DNA of 14,080 bases, from positions 1 through 14,080 of the forward strand of contig WJJV01000014.1 in NCBI GenBank assembly GCA_014729495.1. The letters run 5' to 3'. A program made the translations under genes and the position numbers. Source of the stretch: Candidatus Woesearchaeota archaeon (lineage in GTDB: Archaea > Nanobdellota > Nanobdellia > Woesearchaeales > UBA12501). This document shows positions 7,122-13,584 of this stretch, in pieces. Below the pieces are notes generated by a model. The model had not been told where the DNA came from. It was given only the letters and a program-made list of their open reading frames with translations, and did no database searches. How positions within the stretch are numbered: position 1 is the stretch's first letter; each line of letters starts with the position of its first letter.

Positions 7122-7913
7122 TTATTCTTTTCTCATTCTTTCTGAAACCGCCAATATAAAGTTTTTGTATTTCACAACCATCACATATAGGGCAACAGCA
7201 AAGAATGCAATGCTCAGCAACTGACCCATTGTGAATAATGATGATGAATCAAGTGTCTGATACTCCTTGAAGAATTCAACAAAGAACCTGAGTATTGAGT
7301 AGATAACTACAAAACTCCAGAACATAAATCCTTCAGGAATCTTTTTAAGCTTCCTTATTGACAGAAGAAGCGCGAAAACAATGAAATTCATCATAGCCTC
7401 ATAGATCTGGCTTGGATGCCTTACCTTCTCATCATAGTTCTCAAAGACCATTCCCCAGGGCATGCTTGTCTCTCTTCCCACAATCTCTCCATTTATGAGA
7501 TTGCCTATCCTTACAAGTATTGAGCCGAATGCTATTGGAATGACTGCAATATCAGCGATCCTGTAGAATCTCATCCTGTGCACTCTGCAGAAGATCATAG
7601 TTGCGAGTATGCCTCCTATGAAAGCCCCATGGCTTGAGAGTCCGCCCTGCCATACAGCTATTATTCTCCAGGGCTCTGCAAGATAATATGACCATGGGCC
7701 ATAGAATAACACCTCTCCAAGCCTTGCTCCTATTAGTATGCCAAGGAATATGTAAAGGAAATAGCTGTCAATCTCATCCCGCTTTATGCCTTCCTCATCA
7801 GCCAGTCTCCTGAGCATGAAATATCCAGCTAAGAAAGCGACAGCCATGAGCAGTCCATACCACCGTATCTCAAATATGCTTACAGTACCTAATACTGGAT
7901 CCAATATGCTCAT
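7122..7913 (-). CDS. lgt: Prolipoprotein diacylglyceryl transferase
   Basis: Transfers a diacylglyceryl-type lipid to the lipobox cysteine of secreted precursors; it is an integral membrane enzyme. The 263 residues hold about seven hydrophobic segments. Conserved residues are present: RWYG (17-20), His95 in SSHGAFIGG, and the signature VRIGNLINGEIVGR (134-147) with Arg135, Asn138 and Gly146, which correspond to E. coli Arg143, Asn146 and Gly154. RHPSQIYE (165-172) and RFFVEFF with Arg209, probably matching E. coli Arg239, also fit. The enzyme looks intact. Its ATG overlaps the malic enzyme stop as ATGA (7910-7913), so the two are translationally coupled. The bacterial enzyme uses phosphatidylglycerol; in a cell with archaeal ether lipids the donor would have to differ. 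Lgt is rare in archaea, so transfer from bacteria is likely. A lipobox protein is encoded at 12501-13574. Confidence 0.93.
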   Translation of the reverse strand: MSILDPVLGTVSIFEIRWYGLLMAVAFLAGYFMLRRLADEEGIKRDEIDSYFLYIFLGILIGARLGEVLFYGPWSYYLAEPWRIIAVWQGGLSSHGAFIGGILATMIFCRVHRMRFYRIADIAVIPIAFGSILVRIGNLINGEIVGRETSMPWGMVFENYDEKVRHPSQIYEAMMNFIVFALLLSIRKLKKIPEGFMFWSFVVIYSILRFFVEFFKEYQTLDSSSLFTMGQLLSIAFFAVALYVMVVKYKNFILAVSERMRKE

Positions 7914-9046
7914 ACAGTATCCCTCACAGCCTCAGCAACTTTCTCAGCAACGCTCTTGTCAAGAGGGCTGGGTATTATCATATCCTCTGAAGGATCATCA
8001 ACACACCCAGCTATCGCTTCAGCAGCAGCCAGCTTCATCTCTTCTGTGATATCTCTTGCTCTTGAATCAAGCGCTCCTCTGAATACTCCTGGAAATGCAA
8101 GGACATTGTTTATCTGATTCGGAAAATCACTCCTTCCTGTTGCAATGATCCTTGCACCTGCATTCCTGGCTTCATCAGGCATTATCTCTGGCACTGGATT
8201 TGCCATTGCGAATATTATTGGATCATTATTCATGGATCTGACCATCTCATCTGTAACAGCCCCTTCAACACTCACACCTACAAAGACATCAGCTCCTTTC
8301 ATTGCTTCAGCCAAGGTCCTTGCTTCTGTGTCAACAGCAAACTCTTCCTTGTGGGTGTTCATGCCTTGTTTTCTTCCTTTATAGATAACACCTTTTGAAT
8401 CGCACATGATAATATCTTTTATCCCATAGCTTCTGAATATCTTTGCTACTGCTATACCAGCAGCGCCTGCTCCATTGAACACAGCCCTGACAGCAGCCGG
8501 GCTTTTGCCGGTTATCTTCAGCGCATTGATCAGTCCAGCCAGTGTGACTATAGCTGTTCCATGCTGGTCATCATGGAATACAGGAATTCTTAGCTCTTTC
8601 TTGAGCCTTTCCTCTATCTCAAAGCATCTTGGAGCAGATATGTCCTCAAGGTTTATTCCTCCGAAAACTGGTGAGATCATCTTAACTGCATTGATTATCT
8701 CTTCTGTATCCTGTGTTGCCAGGCAGATAGGGAATGCATCAACATCAGCGAACTCCTTGAAGAGTATGGCTTTGCCTTCCATCACAGGCAGGGCTGCCTC
8801 AGGACCTATGTTACCCAGTCCTAGAACAGCGCTTCCATCTGTGACAACAGCAACCATATTTGACTTGGAAGTGTAATCATAGACCTTTGATATGTCCTTT
8901 GCTATCTCCCTGCATGGCTCAGCCACACCAGGTGTGTAAGCAATGCTGAGATCATCCTTGGTCTTTAGGGGCCCAAATTTATTAGATATAGAGATCTTGC
9001 CTCTGCTAGCCTTATGCAGTCTAAGAGCCTCTTTATTGTAATCCAT
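7910..9046 (-). CDS. Malic enzyme, NAD(P)-dependent, short form
   Basis: Oxidatively decarboxylates malate to pyruvate and CO2 with NAD(P). The 378 residues match the short prokaryotic form that lacks the phosphotransacetylase-like C-terminal domain. Visible elements are Tyr37 in AYTPGVAEPC, Lys92 in EGKA, the metal-binding GINLEDISAPRCFEIE (130-145) and FHDDQHGTA (157-165), and the nucleotide-binding NGAGAAG (191-197). NAD versus NADP preference cannot be told. A TATA-like box on the minus strand (9068-9080) lies about 28 bases before the ATG, which suggests a leaderless transcript and makes this the first gene of the run with lgt and tpiA. Malic enzyme may supply pyruvate to a fermentative or scavenging metabolism; that is inference. 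Confidence 0.94.
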   Translation of the reverse strand: MDYNKEALRLHKASRGKISISNKFGPLKTKDDLSIAYTPGVAEPCREIAKDISKVYDYTSKSNMVAVVTDGSAVLGLGNIGPEAALPVMEGKAILFKEFADVDAFPICLATQDTEEIINAVKMISPVFGGINLEDISAPRCFEIEERLKKELRIPVFHDDQHGTAIVTLAGLINALKITGKSPAAVRAVFNGAGAAGIAVAKIFRSYGIKDIIMCDSKGVIYKGRKQGMNTHKEEFAVDTEARTLAEAMKGADVFVGVSVEGAVTDEMVRSMNNDPIIFAMANPVPEIMPDEARNAGARIIATGRSDFPNQINNVLAFPGVFRGALDSRARDITEEMKLAAAEAIAGCVDDPSEDMIIPSPLDKSVAEKVAEAVRDTV

Positions 9047-9067
9047 ATCATGCTTTCTTTTTGCTGC

Positions 9068-9080
9068 ATATATAAATTTT
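9068..9080 (-). promoter_or_regulatory. TATA-like box for the malic enzyme-lgt-tpiA run
   Basis: The minus strand reads AAAATTTATATAT, centred about 28 bases before ATG 9046, the spacing of a leaderless archaeal promoter. In the same divergent gap AACCT-C-AGGTT (9091-9101) forms a small inverted repeat that could be an operator. Confidence 0.55.
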
Positions 9081-9136
9081 GCCTAACATGAACCTCAGGT
9101 TACTTCACTACTTGTTGTTAGTTACAAATTCAAAAG

Positions 9137-9169
9137 GTTTATATATGACTGCTGTTTTTGATATATTAA
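9137..9169 (+). promoter_or_regulatory. TATA-like boxes for the unrecognised 356-residue protein
   Basis: GTTTATATATG (9137-9147), preceded by purine-rich AAAAG that could act as a BRE, would start transcription near 9169 and give a leader of about 17 bases. A second candidate, GATATATTAA (9160-9169), would give a leaderless message starting at ATG 9186 or 9192. The sequence does not decide between them. Confidence 0.45.
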
Positions 9170-9185
9170 TTTTATGATATGATCC

Positions 9186-10256
9186 ATGAAGATGAAACTA
9201 AAAAAACTGGCCCAGAAAGCTGCAAGAAAACTGTATCATGGAAAGATAGGCAGTACTCTGAGGAATCTTTCCAAAAGCACTGTTGAACAGCACGACAGCC
9301 TGAATAAAGACTATTTTGAAGGCTATGAAAGGCCATTATCAGGCATTGACAGGCTTATAATGAAAGCAGACCTGAAATTCTCTGACATTGCTGCAGGAGA
9401 CAGCAAGCTGCTTGAATCAGCAGATGACCTCAAGCACCTCTCCAGGATGGCTTATATGCTTCATGGTGACGACAAGTCTTCAGCAGGAAGGGAATACTCT
9501 AATCTGATGAACATAAGCCTCACTAACACAGAATATGACCAGCTCTGCAAAAAAATATCATACAGGCCCCCTTCTGGCTCATTTGCAGCACCTGATGTAT
9601 ACTTTGCTACACTTCTCAGCAGGCCGGGCAAGACAGAGCTTCCTGCAAGCGTAGGAGACAGCCGCACAATAGACAGGGCTGTGGAGACAATGAGCGAACA
9701 CATGGGAGTATCCCATGATTATGCAGGCTCAAAGAATCTTGATGATTATATGGGAGAGCAAAGAGCAGCATTCAGGCATGAGATAAAAGACCAGCTTGTC
9801 AGCCACTGGCTTTTTGATGACTGCTACAGGGAGCTTGGAGAGTGGGTCAGGAATAAAGGAAAACATCTCGGCAAGACAGATGAACAGATAGACGCATGGA
9901 TGGGCATCAAGGTCAATAAGATGGTCAATGATATTGTGGAATCTTATCTTGCAAGAAGGAAAGATGAGCATGCCTCATCAATGTCAATGCATTGCACTAA
10001 CTATGGCATGAGCAATGACAACAGGTTCGGCATACATCTCACTGCTTCAGAGATTGAATCCAGTTTCAGGAAAGCGATGGCTCCAGAGAATGCAGCACAG
10101 GAGAGTACTCTTAAACAGAGATCTTCAGTGTTATGGGGGACTTATAACACAATAATTAATCTGCCGACCATTGTCTCTGATATAGTCAAACATGGCCCTT
10201 CATATCATGGCCAGGTAAAAGGCAGGATGAGTATTCCTAAAGCATATCATAAGTAA
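9186..10256 (+). CDS. Unrecognised 356-residue protein
   Basis: I do not recognise this protein. It is hydrophilic, with no convincing membrane segment or lipobox. The N-terminus is very basic (KMKLKKLAQKAARKLYHGK), and most of the rest looks like mixed charged helices. A region rich in Trp, Asp and Glu (about 207-235, with HWLFDDCYRELGEW) is followed by a long helix-like stretch to about 263, then SMSMHCTNYG (about 265-274). No nucleotide-binding loop, zinc cluster or known catalytic signature is visible. ATG 9186 is the first in-frame start, and ATG 9192 is two codons later. Composition and codon use look like its neighbours, so it is probably a real native gene. It diverges from malic enzyme and is convergent with argS, 41 bases apart. 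A lineage-specific protein is the best description. Confidence 0.7.
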   Translation: MKMKLKKLAQKAARKLYHGKIGSTLRNLSKSTVEQHDSLNKDYFEGYERPLSGIDRLIMKADLKFSDIAAGDSKLLESADDLKHLSRMAYMLHGDDKSSAGREYSNLMNISLTNTEYDQLCKKISYRPPSGSFAAPDVYFATLLSRPGKTELPASVGDSRTIDRAVETMSEHMGVSHDYAGSKNLDDYMGEQRAAFRHEIKDQLVSHWLFDDCYRELGEWVRNKGKHLGKTDEQIDAWMGIKVNKMVNDIVESYLARRKDEHASSMSMHCTNYGMSNDNRFGIHLTASEIESSFRKAMAPENAAQESTLKQRSSVLWGTYNTIINLPTIVSDIVKHGPSYHGQVKGRMSIPKAYHK

Positions 10257-10297
10257 GAACAATATAAATGATGCATACTGAGCGTGTATGAATATAT

Positions 10298-12016
10298 TCA
10301 CATCCTCTCAACATATTCTATTCCGAGAAGGTCAAGCCCGTTTGCTATGACCTGCCTGACTGCATTCAGAAGCACAAGCCTTGATTTCATAAGCTTCTCA
10401 TCCTCTGCATTGAGCACAGGAACATTCTGGTAGAAAGCATTGAAGCTTTGGCAGAGCCTGATAAGATAGTTTGTCATGAGATGAGGCCTGAGATGTTCAG
10501 CAGAATCTCTTACTGTATCATGGAATCCATAGAGGATCTTGACAATCTCTTCTTCTTTCCTGTCCCTGAGAAGATTGAAGTCTGCTTTTGCATCCATCCT
10601 TTTGCTGTACTTTGCGATTATTGAGCATATTCTTGCATATGTGTACTGGACATAGGGTCCTGTCTCTCCTTCAAAGCTTATTGACTCTTCTGGATCATAA
10701 GTCATGTCTTTTGCAGCATCTGTCTTTGCAAAGTAGAACTTAAGGGCTCCAAGGCCGATTATCTTTGACCTTTTCTCAAGCTCAGCTTTCTTTATCTTCC
10801 TGTCCCTCTTCTTTATCTCTTTTGCAGCCACTTTCTGCATCTCTTCAATAAGATCATCAGCATCAACTACAGTGCCTTCTCTTGATTTCATCCTGCCATG
10901 GGGAAGATATACCATGCCATAGCTGAGATGCACAAGCCTGTTCTCTTTAGCCCACTTGTAGCCAAGGATCTCCAGTATCCTGAACAATTGCCTGAAATGC
11001 ATGTTCTGCTCGTTTCCTACAACATGTATTGACCTGCTCAGCTTGTAATCCCTGAATTTCTGCACTGCAAGATATATGTCCTGTGTCATGTATATTGATG
11101 TGCCATCCTCCCTGAGAAGGACCTTGTCAGGCAGCCCATACTGCTTGAGTTCAGCTATCACAGACTGACCTTCACCTTGCTTGAATAAGCCCTTTTTAAG
11201 GCCTTTCAGCACTATATCCTTGCCTTTGTTGTAGAAAGCAGACTCATAATAATACTTGTCAAAATACACTCCTAAGGCCTCATATGTCTCTTCAAAGCCC
11301 TCATAAGCCCATGCATTCATGAGCTTCCAGAGCTTGATGACCTCTTTATCCCCCTGCTCCCACTTCTGGAGCATTTCCTTTGCATCTTCCTCAAGCTCTG
11401 GTTTCTTCTTTGCCTCCTGATTGAACCTGACATAGAAATCCCCTACAAAGTGGTCAGGCTTCTTCTTTGCCTGGAACGGCTTCTTTCCTCTGCCAAACCT
11501 CTTATACGCAAGCATTGACTTGCAGATATGTACTCCTCTGTCATTGTTGAGATTTGCCCGGATGACCTTATCACCAAGGAAATTAAAGACCTTTGCCATG
11601 GAATCACCTATGACAATGTTCCTTATGTGGCCGAGATGCAGAGGCTTGTTTGTGTTGGGCGAGGGAAACTCAATCATCACAGTCTCCTTTCCCTTCTTCT
11701 TTGTCTTCCCAAATCTTGATTTCTCCGTAAGTATATCTGATATGACCGACTCTGCCATCTTCTGCTTGTTGACAAAGAAATTAAGATAAGGGCCTTTTAC
11801 CTCAATCTTTATTATGGGCTGCTTGAGCTGCAGTTTTCTCACCAGATCCTGCGCAATATCATGCGGACTCATCTTCATCTGTTTCGCGAGAGTGAAGCAT
11901 GGAAGAGAATAATCTCCGAGCTCTGGCTGAGGAGGCACTTCAAGCGCAGAATCATCTATCTTTATATCCTTCATCTCTTTCTTGACCAGCTTTATTATCT
12001 CTTTCCTGAAGTCCAT
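10298..12016 (-). CDS. argS: Arginyl-tRNA synthetase
   Basis: Charges tRNA-Arg with arginine using ATP; class I synthetase, cytoplasmic. Length is 572 residues, normal for the family. The N-terminal domain (about 1-85) is of the ArgRS-specific tRNA-contacting type. FPSPNTNKPLHLGHIRN (117-133) carries the HIGH-type motif HLGH. The KMSKS-equivalent loop reads GRMKSREGTVV (374-384), divergent as is common in ArgRS. The all-helical DALR anticodon-binding domain covers about 455-572, starting near GPYVQYTYARI. The frame is open 60 codons further upstream, but that part lies inside the preceding gene, so ATG 12016 is the start. It has GTGA four bases before it and lies four bases after the upstream stop codon. 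It is expected to be co-transcribed with the small membrane protein. Confidence 0.95.
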   Translation of the reverse strand: MDFRKEIIKLVKKEMKDIKIDDSALEVPPQPELGDYSLPCFTLAKQMKMSPHDIAQDLVRKLQLKQPIIKIEVKGPYLNFFVNKQKMAESVISDILTEKSRFGKTKKKGKETVMIEFPSPNTNKPLHLGHIRNIVIGDSMAKVFNFLGDKVIRANLNNDRGVHICKSMLAYKRFGRGKKPFQAKKKPDHFVGDFYVRFNQEAKKKPELEEDAKEMLQKWEQGDKEVIKLWKLMNAWAYEGFEETYEALGVYFDKYYYESAFYNKGKDIVLKGLKKGLFKQGEGQSVIAELKQYGLPDKVLLREDGTSIYMTQDIYLAVQKFRDYKLSRSIHVVGNEQNMHFRQLFRILEILGYKWAKENRLVHLSYGMVYLPHGRMKSREGTVVDADDLIEEMQKVAAKEIKKRDRKIKKAELEKRSKIIGLGALKFYFAKTDAAKDMTYDPEESISFEGETGPYVQYTYARICSIIAKYSKRMDAKADFNLLRDRKEEEIVKILYGFHDTVRDSAEHLRPHLMTNYLIRLCQSFNAFYQNVPVLNAEDEKLMKSRLVLLNAVRQVIANGLDLLGIEYVERM

Positions 12017-12020
12017 GGAA

Positions 12021-12392
12021 TCACTTCTTTGTCTTGGTCTCTGCAGAATTATGTTTTGATGTCCTGGATTGCTTTTTCTTTGCTCTGCTCTTGTCTGAGG
12101 ATATCTTAACTTTTCCTGAGCTCTTACTCTTGCCTGACAGATTCTGCATCGAACTGTCCAGGGCATCAACCTTGTCCTCAATCCTCTGTATTGCATTATT
12201 CATTGAGCTGAAATCTCTTTTCATCTTCTTGAAGAGCTTCCTGTTGCGCTTGTATGTGTATATCCTGAAGAAGAACAGGAATACATAAAGCCCGAATATG
12301 CCTCCTATGAAGACACTGACTGTCTTCATGAGTGTCTGCATAGTGTTAGCAAAAGGCACTAATGCTCCCGGAACAGTAGAGTTTAGGTCCAT
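12021..12392 (-). CDS. Small membrane-anchored coiled-coil protein
   Basis: A 123-residue protein of unknown function. Residues about 24-47 form one strong transmembrane segment (VSVFIGGIFGLYVFLFFFRI). A basic patch (YKRNRKLFKKMKR) follows on what is probably the cytoplasmic side. Next comes a predicted coiled coil (about 60-87, with NNAIQRIEDKVDALDSSM), and then a Lys/Ser-rich, disordered-looking tail to the end. A minus-strand TATA-like box (12415-12426) about 28 bases upstream of the ATG suggests a leaderless transcript. The stop codon is four bases from the argS start, so the two genes form a tight operon. It might tether a complex to the membrane or bind nucleic acid through its tail; neither is shown. 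Confidence 0.72.
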   Translation of the reverse strand: MDLNSTVPGALVPFANTMQTLMKTVSVFIGGIFGLYVFLFFFRIYTYKRNRKLFKKMKRDFSSMNNAIQRIEDKVDALDSSMQNLSGKSKSSGKVKISSDKSRAKKKQSRTSKHNSAETKTKK

Positions 12393-12414
12393 AGAGTTAT
12401 GATAAACAACAATG

Positions 12415-12426
12415 GTTTATAAAATT
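12415..12426 (-). promoter_or_regulatory. TATA-like box for the small membrane protein-argS operon
   Basis: The minus strand reads AATTTTATAAAC, centred about 28 bases before ATG 12392. This fits leaderless transcription of the two-gene operon. Confidence 0.5.
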
Positions 12427-12427
12427 A

Positions 12428-12492
12428 ATGAAAAAATAATAAAAGAAAAGATAAGACAAAAAGGATAAAACAAGAAGGATAAAAAAGGATGT
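12428..12492 (-). terminator. U-rich termination region after the lipoprotein gene
   Basis: On the minus strand, just past the lipoprotein stop, there are several T tracts (CCTTTTTTATCC and others), with the motif TTATCCTT or a close variant recurring three times. Archaeal RNA polymerase stops at such T tracts without a strong hairpin. The region also separates the lipoprotein from the promoter of the next minus-strand operon. Confidence 0.4.
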
Positions 12493-12500
12493 TATCAGAT

Positions 12501-13574
12501 TCAGTCAAAGAAATCTCCAGAGCAGTCATAGCTGTCAAAGTCCTCAACATCAAAATCATCCCTCTCCCAGTCATCAATAATGTCCTGGACATCATCAAGA
12601 TCGCTCTCATCAATGTCGCACTCTCCTGCATCTCCTTCCTTGTCATCAAGGTCATCATTGTCATCCTCCTCAAGGTCGTCAATCTCGTCTTCTGTGTGAT
12701 TATAAGGATCATCTCCCAATGTGTTCCTATAGCTGTCAGTGTATTCAAGAACAATGCTGTCAAACTCAAATGCAATCTCGCATATCTCATTGCTATCATC
12801 CCATTCCAGGATCTCAGCAAGCACAATTATATCCATCTCTGCTGTTGAATTATCCACATCCATGTCAAGGGTCAGCTGAGCCAGAGTGCAGTTGGAGAGG
12901 GCATCAATGAAACAGTCCTCATCTGTTCCGCAGTCCAGTACATTGCTTTCGCAGTCATTGTCCTCTGTGTAATCGCAGTCAGAAGGGCAGTATCCGTCAT
13001 CATCATTGCAGTCTGTTATTGAGAAGTGTATGCATTCATTAGGTTCACCATCAATGCATATGTCTTCTGTAGAATCATCATTATCATCACAGTCAGAATC
13101 ATCATCACATACTTCCAGTTCAGTATATGAGCACTCAGCAGATTTAGTGCCTGGAAACTTGCACATGTCCATTGTAGAATCATCATTATCATCGCAGTCT
13201 TCATCATCACAGCATTCTATGTCAATGCATTCATGATCATCTATATAAGAGCAGTCTCTGCAGAGCAGTTCATTGCATTCATGATCTGAGCATTCCTCAT
13301 CTGCACTGCAGTCATCATCTTCACAGCATTCGTAATCTACACATTCATGCGCATCCTCATCATAATACCCGCATTCCCCGCACTCAGGGCTGATGCATGT
13401 GTTGTTTATGCATTCCTCGCTTCCAGGGCATCCTGCATCAGCACAACATGTTGCTGAGGTCTCGCCTTCCTCAAGGATCTGGTTTCCGCATACAGGCTGT
13501 CTGCAGCCTGAAGCCAGGATAATGATAGAAAGAGCTAATATGCCTGTAATCATCATGAAATGCATTCTTCTCAC
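12501..13574 (-). CDS. Acidic cysteine-rich surface lipoprotein
   Basis: A predicted lipid-anchored extracytoplasmic protein of 357 residues. The N-terminus is a lipoprotein signal: MRRMHF, a hydrophobic core (about 7-20), then LASGC with Cys24 as the lipidation site, which fits the general bacterial lipobox pattern. The mature part has about 36 further cysteines, mostly before residue 230. It has repeated units such as HEC(V/I)D(Y/I)ECC followed by acidic residues and Cys, and CDDNDDST.D.C (twice). These Asp-rich runs resemble calcium-binding thrombospondin-3-like repeats. The segment after Cys24 (CGNQILEEGE) resembles Cys-rich CGN-x-ExGE modules of secreted proteins. The C-terminal 90 residues are almost purely acidic. 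Four N-x-S/T sequons are present. GTG 13574 is preferred because GGTGA (13584-13580) lies five bases before it. The gene follows its neighbour by about ten bases. Its function is unknown. Confidence 0.8.
   Translation of the reverse strand: MRRMHFMMITGILALSIIILASGCRQPVCGNQILEEGETSATCCADAGCPGSEECINNTCISPECGECGYYDEDAHECVDYECCEDDDCSADEECSDHECNELLCRDCSYIDDHECIDIECCDDEDCDDNDDSTMDMCKFPGTKSAECSYTELEVCDDDSDCDDNDDSTEDICIDGEPNECIHFSITDCNDDDGYCPSDCDYTEDNDCESNVLDCGTDEDCFIDALSNCTLAQLTLDMDVDNSTAEMDIIVLAEILEWDDSNEICEIAFEFDSIVLEYTDSYRNTLGDDPYNHTEDEIDDLEEDDNDDLDDKEGDAGECDIDESDLDDVQDIIDDWERDDFDVEDFDSYDCSGDFFD
13068..13200 (-). repeat. Duplicated Asp/Cys codon block inside the lipoprotein gene
   Basis: A block of about 26 bases that encodes the DCDDNDDST unit occurs twice, near 13070-13095 and 13172-13197, with only about one mismatch. 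A related GATGAT-type repeat runs through the surrounding codons. This points to internal duplication of an acidic cysteine module. Confidence 0.65.
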
Positions 13575-13584
13575 ATATATCACC

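Noticed and set aside
8475..8876. Plus-strand frame of about 133 codons opposite malic enzyme
   Set aside because: It overlaps the conserved catalytic core of malic enzyme on the other strand and has no recognisable domain or start signals.
10274..10300. Small inverted repeats (CATAC/GTATG and TGAATATATTCA) between the 356-residue protein and argS
   Set aside because: The stems are short and AT-rich, and one overlaps the argS stop codon with no T tract, so I could not support a terminator or regulatory site.
12017..12196. 60-codon upstream extension of argS
   Set aside because: It lies inside the small membrane protein gene, is Arg/Gln-rich unlike an ArgRS N-terminus, and ATG 12016 has a GTGA site at the right distance.
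12489..12848. Plus-strand frame of about 119 codons rich in Val/Ile opposite the lipoprotein
   Set aside because: The hydrophobic translation is simply the complement of Asp-rich codons in the lipoprotein gene. It is a composition artefact, not a membrane protein.
13068..13330. Possible CRISPR or microsatellite array from repeated ATCATCATTATCATC
   Set aside because: The repeats are in-frame Asp codons of the lipoprotein with irregular spacing and no unique spacers. They are protein-level repeats.
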